Source of the DNA: Synanceia verrucosa
Lineage: Eukaryota > Chordata > Actinopteri > Perciformes > Synanceiidae
Assembly (NCBI GenBank): GCA_029721515.1
Contig: CM056550.1
Coordinates: 12,819,857-12,883,856, forward strand
Length of the DNA: 64,000 nt
Direction: 5' to 3'
Of this stretch, positions 1-12,888 are shown one piece after another. A model generated the notes under the pieces. The model saw only the letters and a program-made list of their open reading frames with translations. It was not told where the DNA came from and did no database searches. Within the stretch, counting starts at the first letter, position 1. The number at the start of each line of letters is the position of its first letter. Position numbers and translations under genes: made by a program.

Positions 1-204
1 AGACAGACAACCACTCACACTCACATTCACACCTACGGTCAATTTAAATTAGCCAATTAACCTAATCCCCATACATGTTTTTGGATGGTGGGAGGAAGCC
101 GGAGTACCCGGAGAGAACCCACGCAGACACGAGGAGAACATGCAAACTCGGTACCTTCTTGCTGTGAGGCGACAGTGCTAACCACTACACCACCGTGCCG
201 CCCC
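1..204 (-). mobile_element. SINE-like teleost repeat with tRNA-like head (copy 1)
   Basis: Read on the minus strand this starts ggggcggcacggtggtgtag and runs through a tRNA-like A box (GGTGTAGTGGTTAGCA), a damaged B-box area, then the tail that reads tgaccgtaggtgtgaatgtg. The same unit recurs at 19853-20622 and 44172-44325, and in pieces at 24200 and 45694. The window edge cuts it, so only its head half is present. Confidence 0.7.
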
Positions 205-1569
205 ACAGTAGGTGCAAATTATATTAAGAAAAATAGATAACAGAAAGGTGCAAATAGCAGCCAAAAGAGGTTACCAGGTCAGAAGATAATATGGTAGTGT
301 TGCATATAGATCTAATGAAGGGGGTTGGGCAACAGAAGCTTGCTTCCTGCATGCGTCCCGGTACGTGTAGGCACTGCCTGCAAAGCTCTCAGAGCAGCAC
401 TGCTGAGGAGAACTCAGCTTTCTCATTTAATGTAGCACACATAGAGGAATATATGGCTTCAGTGGACTACATTTACCATCAATACTGACTGGGCAGACAC
501 ACAGGAGTTGGCAAAATGAAGTCCAGTTGTGGACTTCATTTTGACTTTGGTGCATGAGTATCACATCTTTGCCAACGCCAGCCACGTCTTTCTGTAAGAT
601 CATTACAATGTATTACACCCTGCACACATACCCACATATCTACAGGGTGGTGTAGCTCCAGGGGTGCAGAGGGGGGTTCTGAAGCATCACTGCCCAGCAG
701 AAAGCTTGGCTAATGGTTAGTAGGGGTGGAGAAAAGCCCCAGGCTACTTTGGAAAATAGCTGAAGTAAAGAGAATCAATATTAGACACACGCCTGCTGTG
801 CAAGTGTGTGTATGTGTGTGTGAACTTTGTAATTACCCTGCAATGAATGAACTTTTTGTGTAATCTTCTCTGACATTGATACACACATCTGTAAATTAGC
901 CAATAAGTCTTTTGTTCTAGATTGCAGTAAAGCAACCACATGTATCTTCAACAAATCTGGGTTGGTAATCTTCAACAATGTTTTTTTTTATACGAGTTAA
1001 AATTGTAATTACAGCCTGAGAGTAATCAACAAAAATTTTTTTTTTTTTTAAAAATCGGTGGCCGTCACAGCACTGTAATAAACCAGTCCAATTGTTCCAT
1101 TCGGCCTGCCTGTCTCCAGAGTCTTCCACCAGCTGCTAGCTTTTCAGTTGGGAGCACTAACAACAGTCATGTTTGTTTTTCATATTCATTATGATAATTG
1201 TGGGGGAGGGGCTTCAAAGACAGACAGATTGTGTTGATGACTTGGAGACTTTGTTTCTAGATGTAGAGACTAAATCTGGACACTTAATGTTTACTAGGGT
1301 TTTGGAAATATCCTTTAAAGATATTCATAAATATTACCCAGTTAATCACTATATGTGATCAGGTCAGATGAGATAGATTGGAATACATCATATTAGGAAA
1401 GCAAAGAATTGATTCATCGTGCATTCTAACATGATTTTTAATTCTTGGTCTCGGATATCATTCCAATTCAGATGGCTTAAGTACAAGTCAAGGCACACAT
1501 TAGTGTGTCATCAAAATCTATCCTCTGAAGGCACTTTTCCACAGGTACGGTACGGTACGGCACAGTTGT
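205..1569. other. 5' intron, mostly unique sequence
   Basis: No exon or recognisable repeat over most of this stretch. A perfect hairpin lies at 512-543. A partial copy of the element starting at 1570 (ggcacttttccacaggtacg) begins near 1530, followed by a short GTACG run at 1544-1560. Confidence 0.5.
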
Positions 1570-1848
1570 GGCACTTTTCCACTAGTACCTAGTACCTGGT
1601 TCTAGGTACTTTTATCGTACCTCCTCAGCCCTGGTTCCAAAGGAGCCGAAGCGATACTAAAACGCAACGTCAGCCGACTGCCTTCCACTGATTGGCCAAC
1701 AAGTGGCATCATTGGAAGCGTCATTGGATGCGGGACGTCCAATTGGACTGTAAAAGCCAAACACAACTCGACTCCGCCATTTTAAAAACCGGCAACTGCT
1801 TCGCTATTTTTACACTTCCGTGCCATTACTGTGTAGTGGAAAAGCGCC
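1570..1848 (+). mobile_element. short TIR element (MITE), 279 bp
   Basis: The ends form a 16-bp imperfect inverted repeat: ggcacttttccactag at 1570 and gtagtggaaaagcgcc at 1833-1848. No coding capacity. A truncated duplicate of the left end precedes it at about 1530. The superfamily is unassigned. Confidence 0.6.
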
Positions 1849-1995
1849 ATAAGTCCCTGCAAACCGCTAACTACTTAATTTTTAGTTAAAGATTGTGGGT
1901 TGGATTAAAAAAAGTACACAAGTGATGTTACTGAAGGAGGAAAGTTAAATAATATAGAAATAATACCCATCTGTCCAACTTTGTTGCTCTCTATA

Positions 1996-2530
1996 CTAGG
2001 GGTGTCCCGGTACAACTTTTTCCTCTTCTAATACAATACCGATACTGCAGCCTTGACTATTGGCCGACACCGATATTGATCCGAAATGATATCAGCACTA
2101 ATCACACATACTTTTATTACTTATTTTGTAGTATGGAAATCGAATGTCAAATGAATACAATACATAAAAATAAATTAGCAGACCCTGAAAAATAACCTCA
2201 ATAAAAACAATGAAAACAAACTATAGTTTTCACTTTCATCTCAGTTATTTTTTTACTGTCAGTATAGTAGGAATATAGTTTTATCGACCGAGTGGTGGTG
2301 GCTAGGCATAATGTAGCGAGGCTCAGGTGCTCATTTAAGCTTTTAAACCCTGGATTCAGACGCTGCTGGATAGAAGAGCTGGAGTGGAGGATGGAATGGA
2401 CTGATGGTGTCAGAGCATTTATATCAGAGATTTTAGATGCAGACTGATATAATCTGATACTAATTTTTTTGCTGATATCGGACCAATATCCAATATCAGT
2501 ATCGGATCTTTATACTACATCACCCTTCTG
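1996..2530 (+). mobile_element. hAT-like degenerate DNA transposon (copy 1)
   Basis: Begins taggggtgtcccggtacaac and ends in a block with gctgatatcggaccaatatc and tactacatcaccctt. The end block recurs in reverse orientation at 9655-9760, which defines a dispersed family. The GGGGTGT-type terminus is common in teleost hAT-derived repeats. No open frame of note. Confidence 0.5.
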
Positions 2531-2567
2531 GGCTCATGATTACATGGATTACATACCATTTCCTTAA

Positions 2568-3120
2568 ACAGACACTATGTCATTTTTTCTCCCATCTAGT
2601 GGTTAAATTTGACTTTGCATGCAGTGTAACATGGTTGGAACTACGGTAAGCAGAATGGCTCAACTCCCAGGCATCCACTCACCGCGCATCCCCAGCCGGC
2701 TCCGGTCATTTTATGGCCCTTTTACGCTTTTTTTGGAGATGAGGATTCGGCGCGGCATAAGTATAGTCTTGTATTATGACCAAAAGTGCAGTGCAGGTTT
2801 TAGGTAAATAAAACCAGCGTCTCCACCTTGCTTCTCTGTGAAAAGTGAATCGCAAAACGCGGAAATGCATTTTGTCCTATGGGTACTAGCAGGTAGTGCT
2901 TTATGTCCCTCTCTGCAGTCCGTAGTTTCTGATAGACCGAAAAGACATGGAAGCCTCCGTATGAGCGACCCGCTCTATGTAAAGACAGATAACTGATTCT
3001 TCACCCAGAAGGATAAGTCAGATTGTTGGTATATGTTATTTTACACCAACGAGGATGTATTTATGAATGAAGACGTTGATTTGAGGTAATAAGATACTGG
3101 AAAAATTACATAGTGTCCCT
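2568..3120 (+). mobile_element. TTAA-flanked MITE family B, long copy (553 bp)
   Basis: Flanked by TTAA at 2564-2567 and 3121-3124. The right end reads acatagtgtccct and the left acagacactatgtcat, an inverted pair. The interior shares long blocks with 15452-15758 (cggcataagtatagtcttgt, acaccaacgaggat). TTAA duplication fits piggyBac-type integration, but the superfamily is inferred. Confidence 0.7.
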
Positions 3121-3124
3121 TTAA

Positions 3125-3409
3125 GTTGTTTACAGACAGATAACAGTTTTGGGCAGTGCATGAACAGCCTGAATCACACTAGGAATTCATGAATTGGAAG
3201 CATAGATGCATGAACTAACATGTTGTTGGTGATGGTTTTGTATATTCCATGCTGTTGTCTCTGTTAACAATAACCATATTCTTCTTGGAATTTCTTTGGG
3301 GATTAATAAAGTATCTGTCTATCTATTAATGGCAGTTTGAGTGGGCCATCAGGTATGTGTGTGAGATAGAGATAACAATAGAGAGACTCATACGTGAGCC
3401 TCATGCACA

Positions 3410-3505
<96 letters not shown>

Positions 3506-5864
3506 TGACTGAGTCCATCAGACATCAAGCATGGCACTCCACTGAGCCAAAGGGAAATAATCTCAATGAGTAAAAGACAGAGGATGGAGAGAGAGAGAGA
3601 GAGGCGGGTGGATGATGCAGAGAGATAGATGGAGGGATGGAGGGAGAGAGGGATGGATAGTATGATTTAGCTGATAGGAGAAATCATTTACCAGCGCAAT
3701 TTGTCGACAAGGATCTGGGGATGTCTCAGTGTGTCAGCGCCTCAGTCACTTTGATGGATGATGGAAGTCCACTGATTTTAACACTCTCTCACTCCGCCTC
3801 TGGCTCTCTCTCTCTCTCTTACTCTCTTTTTTTCCCGAGCTTCAATTCCTGCTCACTCTTTTCTGCATAAAGCTCCAGTGTAACTAGCTTAGCATGTGAG
3901 TGGGGCTTTTTTGCATCATGATTTGGGCATATGAAAAAAGATTTTACCCTACAGCTCCAGCTGCTATTATTTAACCTGACTGTATTTGCTCATTGGCTCG
4001 CTGCTGGTATGTGTGTGTGTGTGTGTGTGTGCTTGTGTGCTTGTATGCTTGTATTGACTAGGTGGGGCAATATATCAGCTCAGGTCTTTATTGATGCTGA
4101 GAGGCAGGGAGGCCTATCGATGAGGCTCCTTGTTTTAGTGAACCAAGACTCGCCCCAGGCCACAGCTCCACCCTGCATAGACGCTGAGGCTTCAGGGCTA
4201 AACCAGTGAAATAGAGAGCCTAGAAGTAAGAAAACTCTGTCTGTACAGCTAATGATGCCATTTATAAAAAGGTAACATGATTGTTTACTTTGTATTTCTG
4301 CTTTTATTTGGCTGTAAGAAAAACCATGATAAAGGACAGGATGGGCTGAACCAGCCGGTGGTGTCAATACTAATGCTTTTAGTATAAAAGCTCAGAGAAA
4401 GTGCTGTGATGATGTCGTTTCAGGGATGTGAATGGGTCCAATAGACACAAATGAAAAGTTTTCATGATTTTCTTTTTGCCATTTTCAATAATAATAATAA
4501 TAACAATAAACACAATGGATACTACTGTAATATATTGTTAATATTCCTCGATGATTGTTAGCTCCATGGCATCCAGCAGTGAGTGAAGAAAGGAGGGGTA
4601 GCCACAGATTGGTATAAGGCTGCTAAAGAGATGATTGTTGGTGTCTGTCACCATCTGTTGGCTGGGTGGAAGTACTAAGTTCAGTGGCCTGAAATGACCC
4701 CAGGTTGACGGTGTGCTTCACTCACTGTCTGGTGTTTTGATCAATCATCAATCACTGCAGACATGTGAGTAATGAAAACATGTAATTTTGAGCCAAATAA
4801 CCAATGCCTCGGTATATGCTTAAAATATTTGGCAACAAGAGATTTGTGTCAACATTTGCAGTTGATGAACGAGAGATGAACTTTTTGAATTGGTCAGATT
4901 TCCACAGTTTGGGAATCATTCTTCAGATTCTGGAATGTTCATGAACTTCACTTTGTGTAAACAACATGGAAACTACAAAGATATGGTAATCCATGTATCA
5001 TTCCTTCATTCGTTTTTCAAAACAATCCAAAACTAAAAAAAATAATAATTTCTTTTTTCAATATTCACTCCCAAAACTGAAATGAAAATGAAAAACTGGT
5101 TAACGACTCATTTTTCTGATTTTGTGCACAAATGGAAAATGGAGAAAACGGATAACAGGCGATTCCAGCGTTTTATCCAATTCGGATATTTTTATTTGTT
5201 ACAAGTTGTGTTTTGCATTCCAGCCAGCCGCTTCTCGTAAATTTGTGATCAAATGAGCTGCTTGTTGTTTATGAGTGTGCAAATGACTGATGAACAGGCA
5301 TGCTTGTGCTTTCTGCAAGAGCCTTTGTGAAAGGATTACTCAAAAAGTACACAGTGAAGTATAGTATTTTTGGTAATACTCTAATATGTCCGAAGTCCAA
5401 AAATAACAGTTTCTCACAGAAGTTATGGCAAAAATCCATCTTTAAAGATAGCAGAAGAGACTTGTGTTTTGGAAGGCAATATGTCCATTAATTTATAAAT
5501 AGTGTCACTCATATTTACAGTAAAATACTGAGTAAGAGTAACAACCCCAACAATGAAAATGTCACATTGGCTGCAGCGCTACAATATAGGCACGACAATG
5601 TTTCTGCTGGTGATGATCTCCTCTGCAATTCACTGACTGAATACAGAGGTTTCTTTTTTTCCTTTCAGTAGGCCTATAAAACGTATCTTTCCATATATAT
5701 GTGTTTCAAACGGTGAACTTGTAGGGTGGAGCTGGGTGGTGGAGTGAGTGCTTATTGCAACAGATGAGAAATTAACACCAAAGTTTTCAGTTGGTATTAA
5801 ATGTTCTGTGTTTGCTTGAGTTCTTCCAAGAATAAACTCTGCAGATCCTCAACGCTACAGGTGG
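3125..5864. other. 5' intron with microsatellites
   Basis: Apart from the (TA)n at 3411-3502 and short GA, CT and GT runs (3590-3603, 3806-3820, 4012-4031), I see no gene. The small open frames near 4 kb have low-complexity composition and no family likeness. Confidence 0.5.
3411..3502. repeat. (TA)46 microsatellite
   Basis: Uninterrupted TA dinucleotides for 92 bases, the longest pure run in the window. It produces a spurious Tyr-Ile open frame on the minus strand. Confidence 0.97.
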
Positions 5865-6236
5865 GAAAAAATATTGATATGGTAATATATCACGAAATGT
5901 TTTTTTCTGATAAAATACAGATTTTTTTTCTCTAAAAAAAAACATGTTTTGGGCCAATTTCTGCATGTGGAAATGAAAAGTTAAATAATCTGCAGTTTTA
6001 GGGCTGTGGAAATTAGCGCGTTAACGTGGACTAATCCATCACCATAATTAATCTGATCGAATGTCTCTAGCAATGCATTTTAACAGCGCAAATGTTCAGT
6101 TGATCCTTACATATATATGATCTGTATTTTATATTTCTCAGTGATCTATGTAGAATATTGCAATATGTCGCAGTATTGCAATAATGTATCCTAACTCAAG
6201 TAACACCCCTCACAAGTAATACCCACCCCTACTTAA
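5865..6236. mobile_element. hAT-like repeat, family C (copy 1)
   Basis: Contains gggccaatttctgcatgtgg, the nested aattagcgcgttaacgtg block and the terminal tattgcaataatgtatccta area. The same order is found at 36650-37045 and, in the opposite direction, at 61813-62168. AT-rich and non-coding. Confidence 0.55.
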
Positions 6237-7569
6237 CACCAAACAGCACCTTTAGGTCTGTCTAACTTAATGTAGCAACATCGGTGTGATCACAGATCTC
6301 AGCAATGAAAGACAAAAGACACATTGAATGCAAATATGAGCAAAGTGGAGGACAAAAGAAGGAAAGATCTACCAGTGACACATCCACAAGAGGGTTTTAA
6401 GTGGTAATTTAAAGGATCACATGAGCTAAGATGAAGGACTTCAAATACAAAATTAAAATGGCCACAAAAGCTTGAAAAGAGCTGTCAAGTGTAAATCGCT
6501 GTGTGTATTTTTACTGGGTGAGTCGGGTGTTCATTTCATCTGTTAAGACATCACATAGTGTTTAAAAAAGCATTACTCGTATCCAAATCTAACAAGCACA
6601 ACAAAGTCCTGCTTCATTATTGATGACTTGACTTGTTTGCTGCTGGAGATTCTATTTTTCTCCATTTGTACGTGAAGTGAGCCTAAGTAAACCCTAAATT
6701 GGGCATAACACTCTCTGCCAGAACAATGTAGGTACAGTCATCGAGTCATTGGCTAACTGCTTTATTATGCTCAACACCATCAATCTCCATGCAAAAGAAT
6801 AGCCAAGTTCAATACCGTTATTGGAAACAGCTAAGGTCAAACCCTCATCCCACCTCAAAAAGTTGCTGTGATTGATTTTTAAAATTTTTAAGCCATTCTC
6901 TAAGAAGATTTTGAGCAGTGCAGGAGAAAAGCAGGGTGCTAATGCGTCCGATGGATTCATCATCATCGGTCGGAGGAAATGATTATCTGACAGGCATGTA
7001 AATTAGAAGGAGAGCCTGGACAGAGGTGATGCTCAGGGAAGAGGACAGCAACTGAAGCAAGTGAGGAATAAATGGAGGAAAGCTGAGATGAGAAAGAATA
7101 AAAACAGCTTTCAAAACAGAGGTTTTCATCAAAAGAGTATCAGTTAATAGGTCTCACTCATCTCTGAAAGGGATGCTGATTCATCCCATCCCTTTGGTGT
7201 GTCACTTTGTCATTTCCAGTGCTGTTTGAGTGTTTTTGTGTGAACATCTTTCCACGGAGAAATTTCCATGTCGTGATCAAACAGACTTCTGTTCCACAAA
7301 TAAAGCCAATATCCTTCTGCCATGTACAAAGGATACACTGTTACTCTCCCAGGCACACATAAGACTACACATATTTTTATGTGTTTCATTACCTCTTTTG
7401 GAAATAAAACACAGTCAGTTATGTCAAGGGATCAGATGCATAAAAATAAGTAAAATCAGAATTAAGTAAGATCAGATTTTGAACTATAACTGCACACAAC
7501 ATTTGCTCAGAAGCTCAGAAATTTAAAATTGTCATAAAAATCACATTGACATAGAACCTTTTATATGTT
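6237..7569. other. 5' intron, no recognised feature
   Basis: Mostly unique sequence. A 90-codon minus-strand frame at 6694-6966 has no recognisable similarity and no exon-like borders in its favour. Confidence 0.45.
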
Positions 7570-7940
7570 TTATAAAACAAAGTGTCTTGTTCCAGCGTTT
7601 TTGTCCATTTTGAGTCATATTTCTAGACCCACAGAATATTTTGTACTATGTCTCTGAAAACACTGAATATCTCAAATGAAAGAAGAGACTCTCTATTTCA
7701 TCATGAAAAAAATGTTTGTTTTTTACCTTGTTCCAAGGTAAAAATTCTGTTTGTTTTACTCTCTAATCTCGATCATCTCCACTTCCTGTTTTGATCTCTG
7801 TGGTGTATACTGTCTCTTTAAGTCCTGACTACAAATCCCAGAAGCCCCAAAATTACTCACAGGCTGCGGTAGACTGTGATCAGCGACCCACTGCCGAAAA
7901 ACTACTTTGACGTATATATACGTCTATGGCACTCAAGAAG
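7570..7940 (+). mobile_element. TTAA MITE family A, copy 1 (5' truncated)
   Basis: Matches the family consensus from tgttccagcgtttttgtcca through gagtcatatttctagaccca, the promoter-like tcacaggctg block and the terminal tacgtctatggcactcaa. It lacks the outer left TIR. An internal stretch present in other copies (tatcagaggtagagtagagg) is deleted. Confidence 0.75.
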
Positions 7941-9364
7941 CTTTTCTCCATCAAGTGTCTTCATGCTGTCTTGTCAGTGGCTGTTTTATTTTTTTTTACT
8001 TCCTGTAAAAAGGAAGTTTTATTTCCTGTCTTTGTCTGATCCTGTCCTGATTGGTTGTATAAATAGCCTTGTCTCCCCTTGTCTTTGACTTGTCCACTTC
8101 TCAGGTTCTCTAACTTTTATGTTAAGCTTAGTGTAGAGCCTCATTTTTGTAGTTAAAGGCTTTTTCTTGTGTTTACCCATTTTGCCTCTTTGTCGAGTTG
8201 TTTCCTTGAGTCAGTGCTTCTGATTTGTTACTTTTAGATTAATCAATTGTTTTTTGTTGAAGTTTATTGTTTTTCATGTTGTTTGTTAGTTAGTTTTCCC
8301 CTCTTGGGAAGTGGTCTTTTGTTTATGGATATAGCTTTCCTTTATTAATGATTTAACTTGCCCGCTTGTGAGCTCTTTTTTTGGCTGCCACATAGTAAAG
8401 TTATTTCCTCGTTCAGTGACTTCGTTTATCTTGTGTTCGTTGAGTTGGTCTTTTCTTCTGTAGATTCTTTTAGTTTAAAGGTTTTGTGTTTTATATTCAT
8501 GTTGGGGATTTTTATATTAAATATAATTATACTTTTCTCCATTTGCTCTGTTTTTGGATCCTTCTTGCTCATCAGTCAGCTAGTCAAAATATCAAGCTCC
8601 AAAAATATTTTTTGAAATATCTTGAAGGTGTATTTCAACTCCTGGGGATTGTTTCATTGTTTGGTTCATGTGGTTCTCATGCTCATCCGCCATCTTCACA
8701 AAGAAACAAAGCATTGTGCACTTTTAAGATAAATGTATGTTTTCTTTGCCTAACCAATGGTATCAGAGAAACTCCTTTATAACCTTGTAAAATTCTCAAA
8801 CTGATCAGTCATTAAGCAAAGTGATGGACATGCTCATATATAAAGCTAACCATCGTTTGCTGCATGTTTCACTGCTTTCATGAAAACCAAATGCATCACA
8901 TCCGGTCTTGTCTCATGTCATGTAAAAAATATTAAAAAGAAAAGTTCCATTCCATTTAAACCTTTTTTGTCACTCGGCCAAACAATTGGTAAAGTCTGCA
9001 GGTTTGCCAAATTGTTTCATAAATTTACAAAAATGTCTGACTCAGCACTCCGATTTCGCCATGACATCTGATTTGTCAGACACTTCCAGATGATCCAACA
9101 AGCATTTCATTTTAGGAATACAGAGGCCTAAACACCACCACACCCTAGCTCATTTAAGGGCAGTAATATATGTATGCATGTACAGTATGTAAAAGATGCA
9201 GTGGCTGCTACAGTACTGTGCATTCTTTCTCTTGTCTATTCTTTCTGTGCCATGACCTTGCTGGGGGTACAAATGATCCAGTGACTCAGATATCAAACCT
9301 TCCTGACGTTGTTGGTTTGCTTGTCGTCCTTCCCTCTATCCTGTCACTATCTCGGTCCATGCAG
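7941..9364. other. 5' intron just upstream of the start exon
   Basis: T-rich on the + strand between 8100 and 8600, with weak overlapping frames of hydrophobic composition that I regard as chance. One TGCATG lies at 9175-9180, 185 bases before the start exon. No untranslated exon could be recognised. Confidence 0.45.
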
Positions 9365-9613
9365 GGTAACCAAGAGGCCTCAGCTCCACCAGAAGCCATG
9401 GCCCAACCTTTCCCACCAGCCCAGTTCCCCCCTCCACCACAGAACGGCATCCCAGCTGAGTACGGCACGCCCCACGCCCACCCGCCGACAGACTATACAG
9501 GAACAAGCACGGTGGCGGAGCACGCCCTGACACTGTACACGCCGACACATACACCGAGCGAACAGCCAGGAAATGACAACAACACCCCCACCCTAACGGC
9601 CAACACAGTAACG
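9365..9613 (+). CDS. rbfox3: rbfox3 exon with start codon (residues 1-72)
   Basis: The acceptor is gcag at 9361-9364 and the donor is GTGAGT at 9614. ATG at 9398 sits in GAAGCCATGG, a strong Kozak context, and begins MAQPFPPAQ, the usual RBFOX3 start. The encoded 72 residues are rich in Pro, Gln and Thr and lack a folded domain, as in the family. The 33 bases before the ATG are open in frame and read GNQEASAPPEA, resembling the GNQEA segment upstream of the same Met in longer RBFOX1-type isoforms. An upstream start could therefore extend the protein. The exon ends in phase 0. Confidence 0.93.
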
Positions 9614-9654
9614 GTGAGTGTACTGTTTACCTTTGTGAACCTTATGGAATGCAA

Positions 9655-9760
9655 TAGGGGTGTTCCAATCAGATATTGATATCAGATATCGGTCCAATAT
9701 CAGCAAAACTGCATCTAAAATCTCAGATATAAACACTGCGATACGAGCAGTCCATTCCAA
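9655..9760 (-). mobile_element. hAT-like degenerate repeat (fragment of the 1996-2530 family)
   Basis: Reads aggggtgttccaatcagata then gatatcggtccaatatcagc, the reverse complement of the right end of the 1996-2530 copy. It begins 42 bases past the exon donor at 9614. Confidence 0.55.
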
Positions 9761-9837
9761 ACAGTCCATTATTGACTTTATTTTATTTTATTCAGTTGTT
9801 GAATATGCTTATGTGTAAGTTAAACTAGTGTCAATGC

Positions 9838-10190
9838 CAATGTCAGCTTTATTTATAAAGCATATTTAAAAGGCCAACCAAAGTGCTTTACAGCATAACC
9901 AAATCAAAAGCAATAAGAACAATTAAAGCAAAACAGTGAAATAAAACAGACAGAAGATACAAACAGGTGACTTTGCTCAGCCAAAGGCCAGGGTGAACAC
10001 GTGAGTTTTCAGACGAGTTTTAAAGAAAAGGGCAGAGCGTTCGACAGAGTGGAAAGGCTTGATCTCCTCTTGACTTTAACTGGGATCGAGGGACATCCAG
10101 GACCATCTGGTCAGCTGACCTAAGGGCTCTGGAGGGTCGATGCATCTTAACAAGTTGCCAGCAATGAGGGTTAAAAGAGTTTCAGACTTG
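9838..10190. repeat. dispersed repeat resembling teleost LINE 3' tails
   Basis: Starts tcagctttatttataaagca, followed by aaagtgctttacag, an A-rich section and a G-rich block ending near ggagggtcgatgcatctt. This order is typical of a common fish LINE or SINE 3' region. Only one copy is in the window, so the assignment is from memory. Confidence 0.4.
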
Positions 10191-12300
10191 ACCATTGGCT
10201 GATTATTTATTATTCCCTGTTCTACGAAGAGTAGAAATTCTCCATACAATCACATTTATAATTGTTCATGAAAAGCATATCTGCTGAGTCAAGAAAAAAA
10301 CACCTCCTGCTTGTAGGTTAAAGAAAACTTCAGAGACTCTATGGTGCTGGAGACCAGCTGAATGACGTTTTCAGTGTGCTGGCTTTCACTTTATGACTTT
10401 AATTCCAGAGAATGTCAGGCTTTTTCCTTGTAAATTTACAACTTTAATTTCATAAAATGAAAGAGTAATTATTCTAAATTAAAAAGGGACAATACATACA
10501 TGTATTGTCTGTAAACAACACAATGTAATAATTCTCTCTGTGAATGAAATAGTGAATATGTTTCTGTGACTTCACATTCAAAACCGTGCATTCAGCTGTG
10601 TGAATATTTCATAAAAGACTAAAAGAACATATTTTAGTAGCTGTAAAATGTTGCGATCAGGAATCAAAAAGCACCGATCACCAGCCAGAGCAGCAGCTGT
10701 CTCATTTTACAGCTCAGCAGTTCACTAAAATATTTGTTTGTTATTAGTCAGAGTGAAGGGTTAGATCTTCTAAAACCCGAAAATACAGACGAGAGGAGCT
10801 TTAAAATCTCATTTTCTCTCGGTTATTATGGAATTTGATGCCCAAAAACATTCCCCCTCCTGCTCCTTTTTAAATACACCAGCAGACATGAAAACACAGT
10901 ACTGATACGGTACAGCATGTGGAAAGCTAACAACAGCCTACTATCCTAACAGCCTGGAAGTGGCAGAAGTTGTAAACTGTTGTAGCATGAATGCCTCAAA
11001 GGATACCAAAATATGTAACAATAATTAATAAGCCTCAAGGGGCAACAAAGTAATGTATTTTAAACGCCATAATTGGTGCAAAAGATGAGGGTGAGTGATC
11101 AGCTTCTGGCTACAGGAAATAACCAGTATTAATATTAAATAACAGAATTCCACCTGTGTTTGATTAACCTCAGGGCACCATCCTTCAATAAGGGGGAAAT
11201 GATTGCCAAATGTTTAATTCAGTATCAACTCTGGAAGTGGCAGCTGACTCAAAACGGATATTGTAACACTTCATATACACAAACCACTTAACTCCTTCAT
11301 AATGAATTTATTAAACCATACACAAGTTATATATGAGACACAGTAGAGCATGAGAAAGGTAGAATTCAATGGAACCTGTATTTTGAATCATCATTACTTA
11401 TTGTTCATTAATAATTCATAAAATGTCTGTGAGTATATCAGTTTATTTGCTCAAACATTAAGTTGCTGTTAAGGTAGCATTGGGATAGTAACAGATGCAG
11501 AAGAATGCTGACAGTGCAATCTAAAATTCCAAACCGTTCATCTTAATTATGCATTCGTCATATCACCGGTGTGCTATTCTCTTTTGAAGGTTTTAAGATT
11601 ATGGGGTGGTGAGGGGCTTGCTGGGAAGCTTACAGGAAACAGAATGAGACCTCCTTCACTGACTCCAGGCAGTGGTCTGTTCAATGAAGCCCGTACGGAA
11701 GTAACGGAAGTGTTATTTCACCGTATATTCGAACAAAATTCAATAAATATATTATTTATATTATTTAAAGTAAGCACTCAGACCATAAACTGTAAGTTTG
11801 TTTTCTCAGATAGTCTGCTTCGTTTGGGCAGGTCTGAAAGCTCATATGAATTCTGGTGCGGACAAAACAAACAAACTCTGGTCCGCTTGAAAACGGGGGT
11901 CTCGTTGTTCTCGTTTGAACAACATAACCCATAAATTCACAATTTGATGTATTTGAACAAAATTAATCACAACTACCAACAGTCACAGTCCTTAAACTCT
12001 GTGCTGATGTGTTGTCACATGTTATATTTTCAAAATTAGAAAATTAACAGCTTCAATCCCTGACAAACTACATTAGCATTAGTGACGATTGCGCTCACTA
12101 GTATGTAGGTAGGCAACGTTAACGTTGCAGTATTCATTCAAATAATAAACAGTGCCAGTCCACCCTGTTTGTAGTCTGTGAGGTTACATAGCTTACCCAC
12201 CGTTTGTGTAGCAGCAACATCAACAACTCGTCATCATTTATCATTCCTCGTCTTGTCCTCTGGTGCCGTTTCTTTGTCATCCCTGCAATTGTTAGGGTGA
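10191..12300. other. intron 1, no recognised feature
   Basis: AT-rich and largely unique. A 121-codon + strand frame at 11569-11934 shows no family likeness. Blocks such as tctggtccgcttgaaaacgg near 11880 hint at an old DNA transposon, unproven. Confidence 0.4.
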
Positions 12301-12312
12301 AATGTGCTCTGT

Positions 12313-12888
12313 CTAGCTGTCTTTGATGATCGTACTGCACGGCTTGCTGAGCCATGTGCAACTGATAGATAAACAAAGAAACAACATCCACAAAATTACG
12401 AACTTCACATGCTGCTTCATTGGTCTGTTTATCCAGCAGGTCTGCCAGTCGGGAGTGATTTCCTCTCTTACTTTGTCCAATCTACGAGCGGCCGTTTCAA
12501 CCGTTGATTGTTGACACTCAGAAAGTTTGATGCGGTTCAGGAATTGCAGTGTGAAAGCGGAACCGAACCTAGTGATAAATGCAACAGAGAGTATTGCCCC
12601 CTGCTGGCTGTTGGAGAGAATGAAGTTTAATTTCCGAGCTTCATTGCCATAGTTCAGAAACCAACGGGTGACGTCACGATAGCTCCGGTCACTATTTCTA
12701 TACAGTGTATGGTTCCAGGACTGTCTTTCTTTGTTCCTTTGACACCACACCTCACACAACACGTGACCTTCTGTTTTAAGATCAAGCAAATATGCAAAAC
12801 ATGTAGGAATTATATATTCACAGTGTACTCTTAATGTATACACATACACCCTCAGATGTCTCTGATGAATTAGCCGAACTTTGAGCAC
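12313..12888 (-). other. unrecognised 191-codon open frame, possibly transposon-derived
   Basis: One of the two longest open frames in the window (with 43258-43839). The predicted protein has no domain I recognise. An adjacent minus frame (12134-12391) ends with a basic stretch (KKRHQRTRRG) followed by LLMLLLHKRW, reminiscent of cellularised or Harbinger-type transposase starts in fish, but this is weak. Part of it (12555-12690) overlaps a dispersed repeat also seen at 51880-51965 and 59045-59105. No splice or promoter evidence supports a gene. Confidence 0.2.
12555..12665 (+). repeat. fragment of the foldback-associated repeat
   Basis: Shares gctgttggagagaatg and the following gcttcattg block with 51885-51950 and 59048-59105. 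A short shared piece only. Confidence 0.45.

Noticed and set aside
3303..3518. Minus-strand Tyr-Ile protein
   Set aside because: It is translated (TA)46 microsatellite.
9286..9554. Minus-strand frames opposite the rbfox3 start exon
   Set aside because: They are shadows of the conserved plus-strand exon, whose frame, splice sites and family match are decisive.
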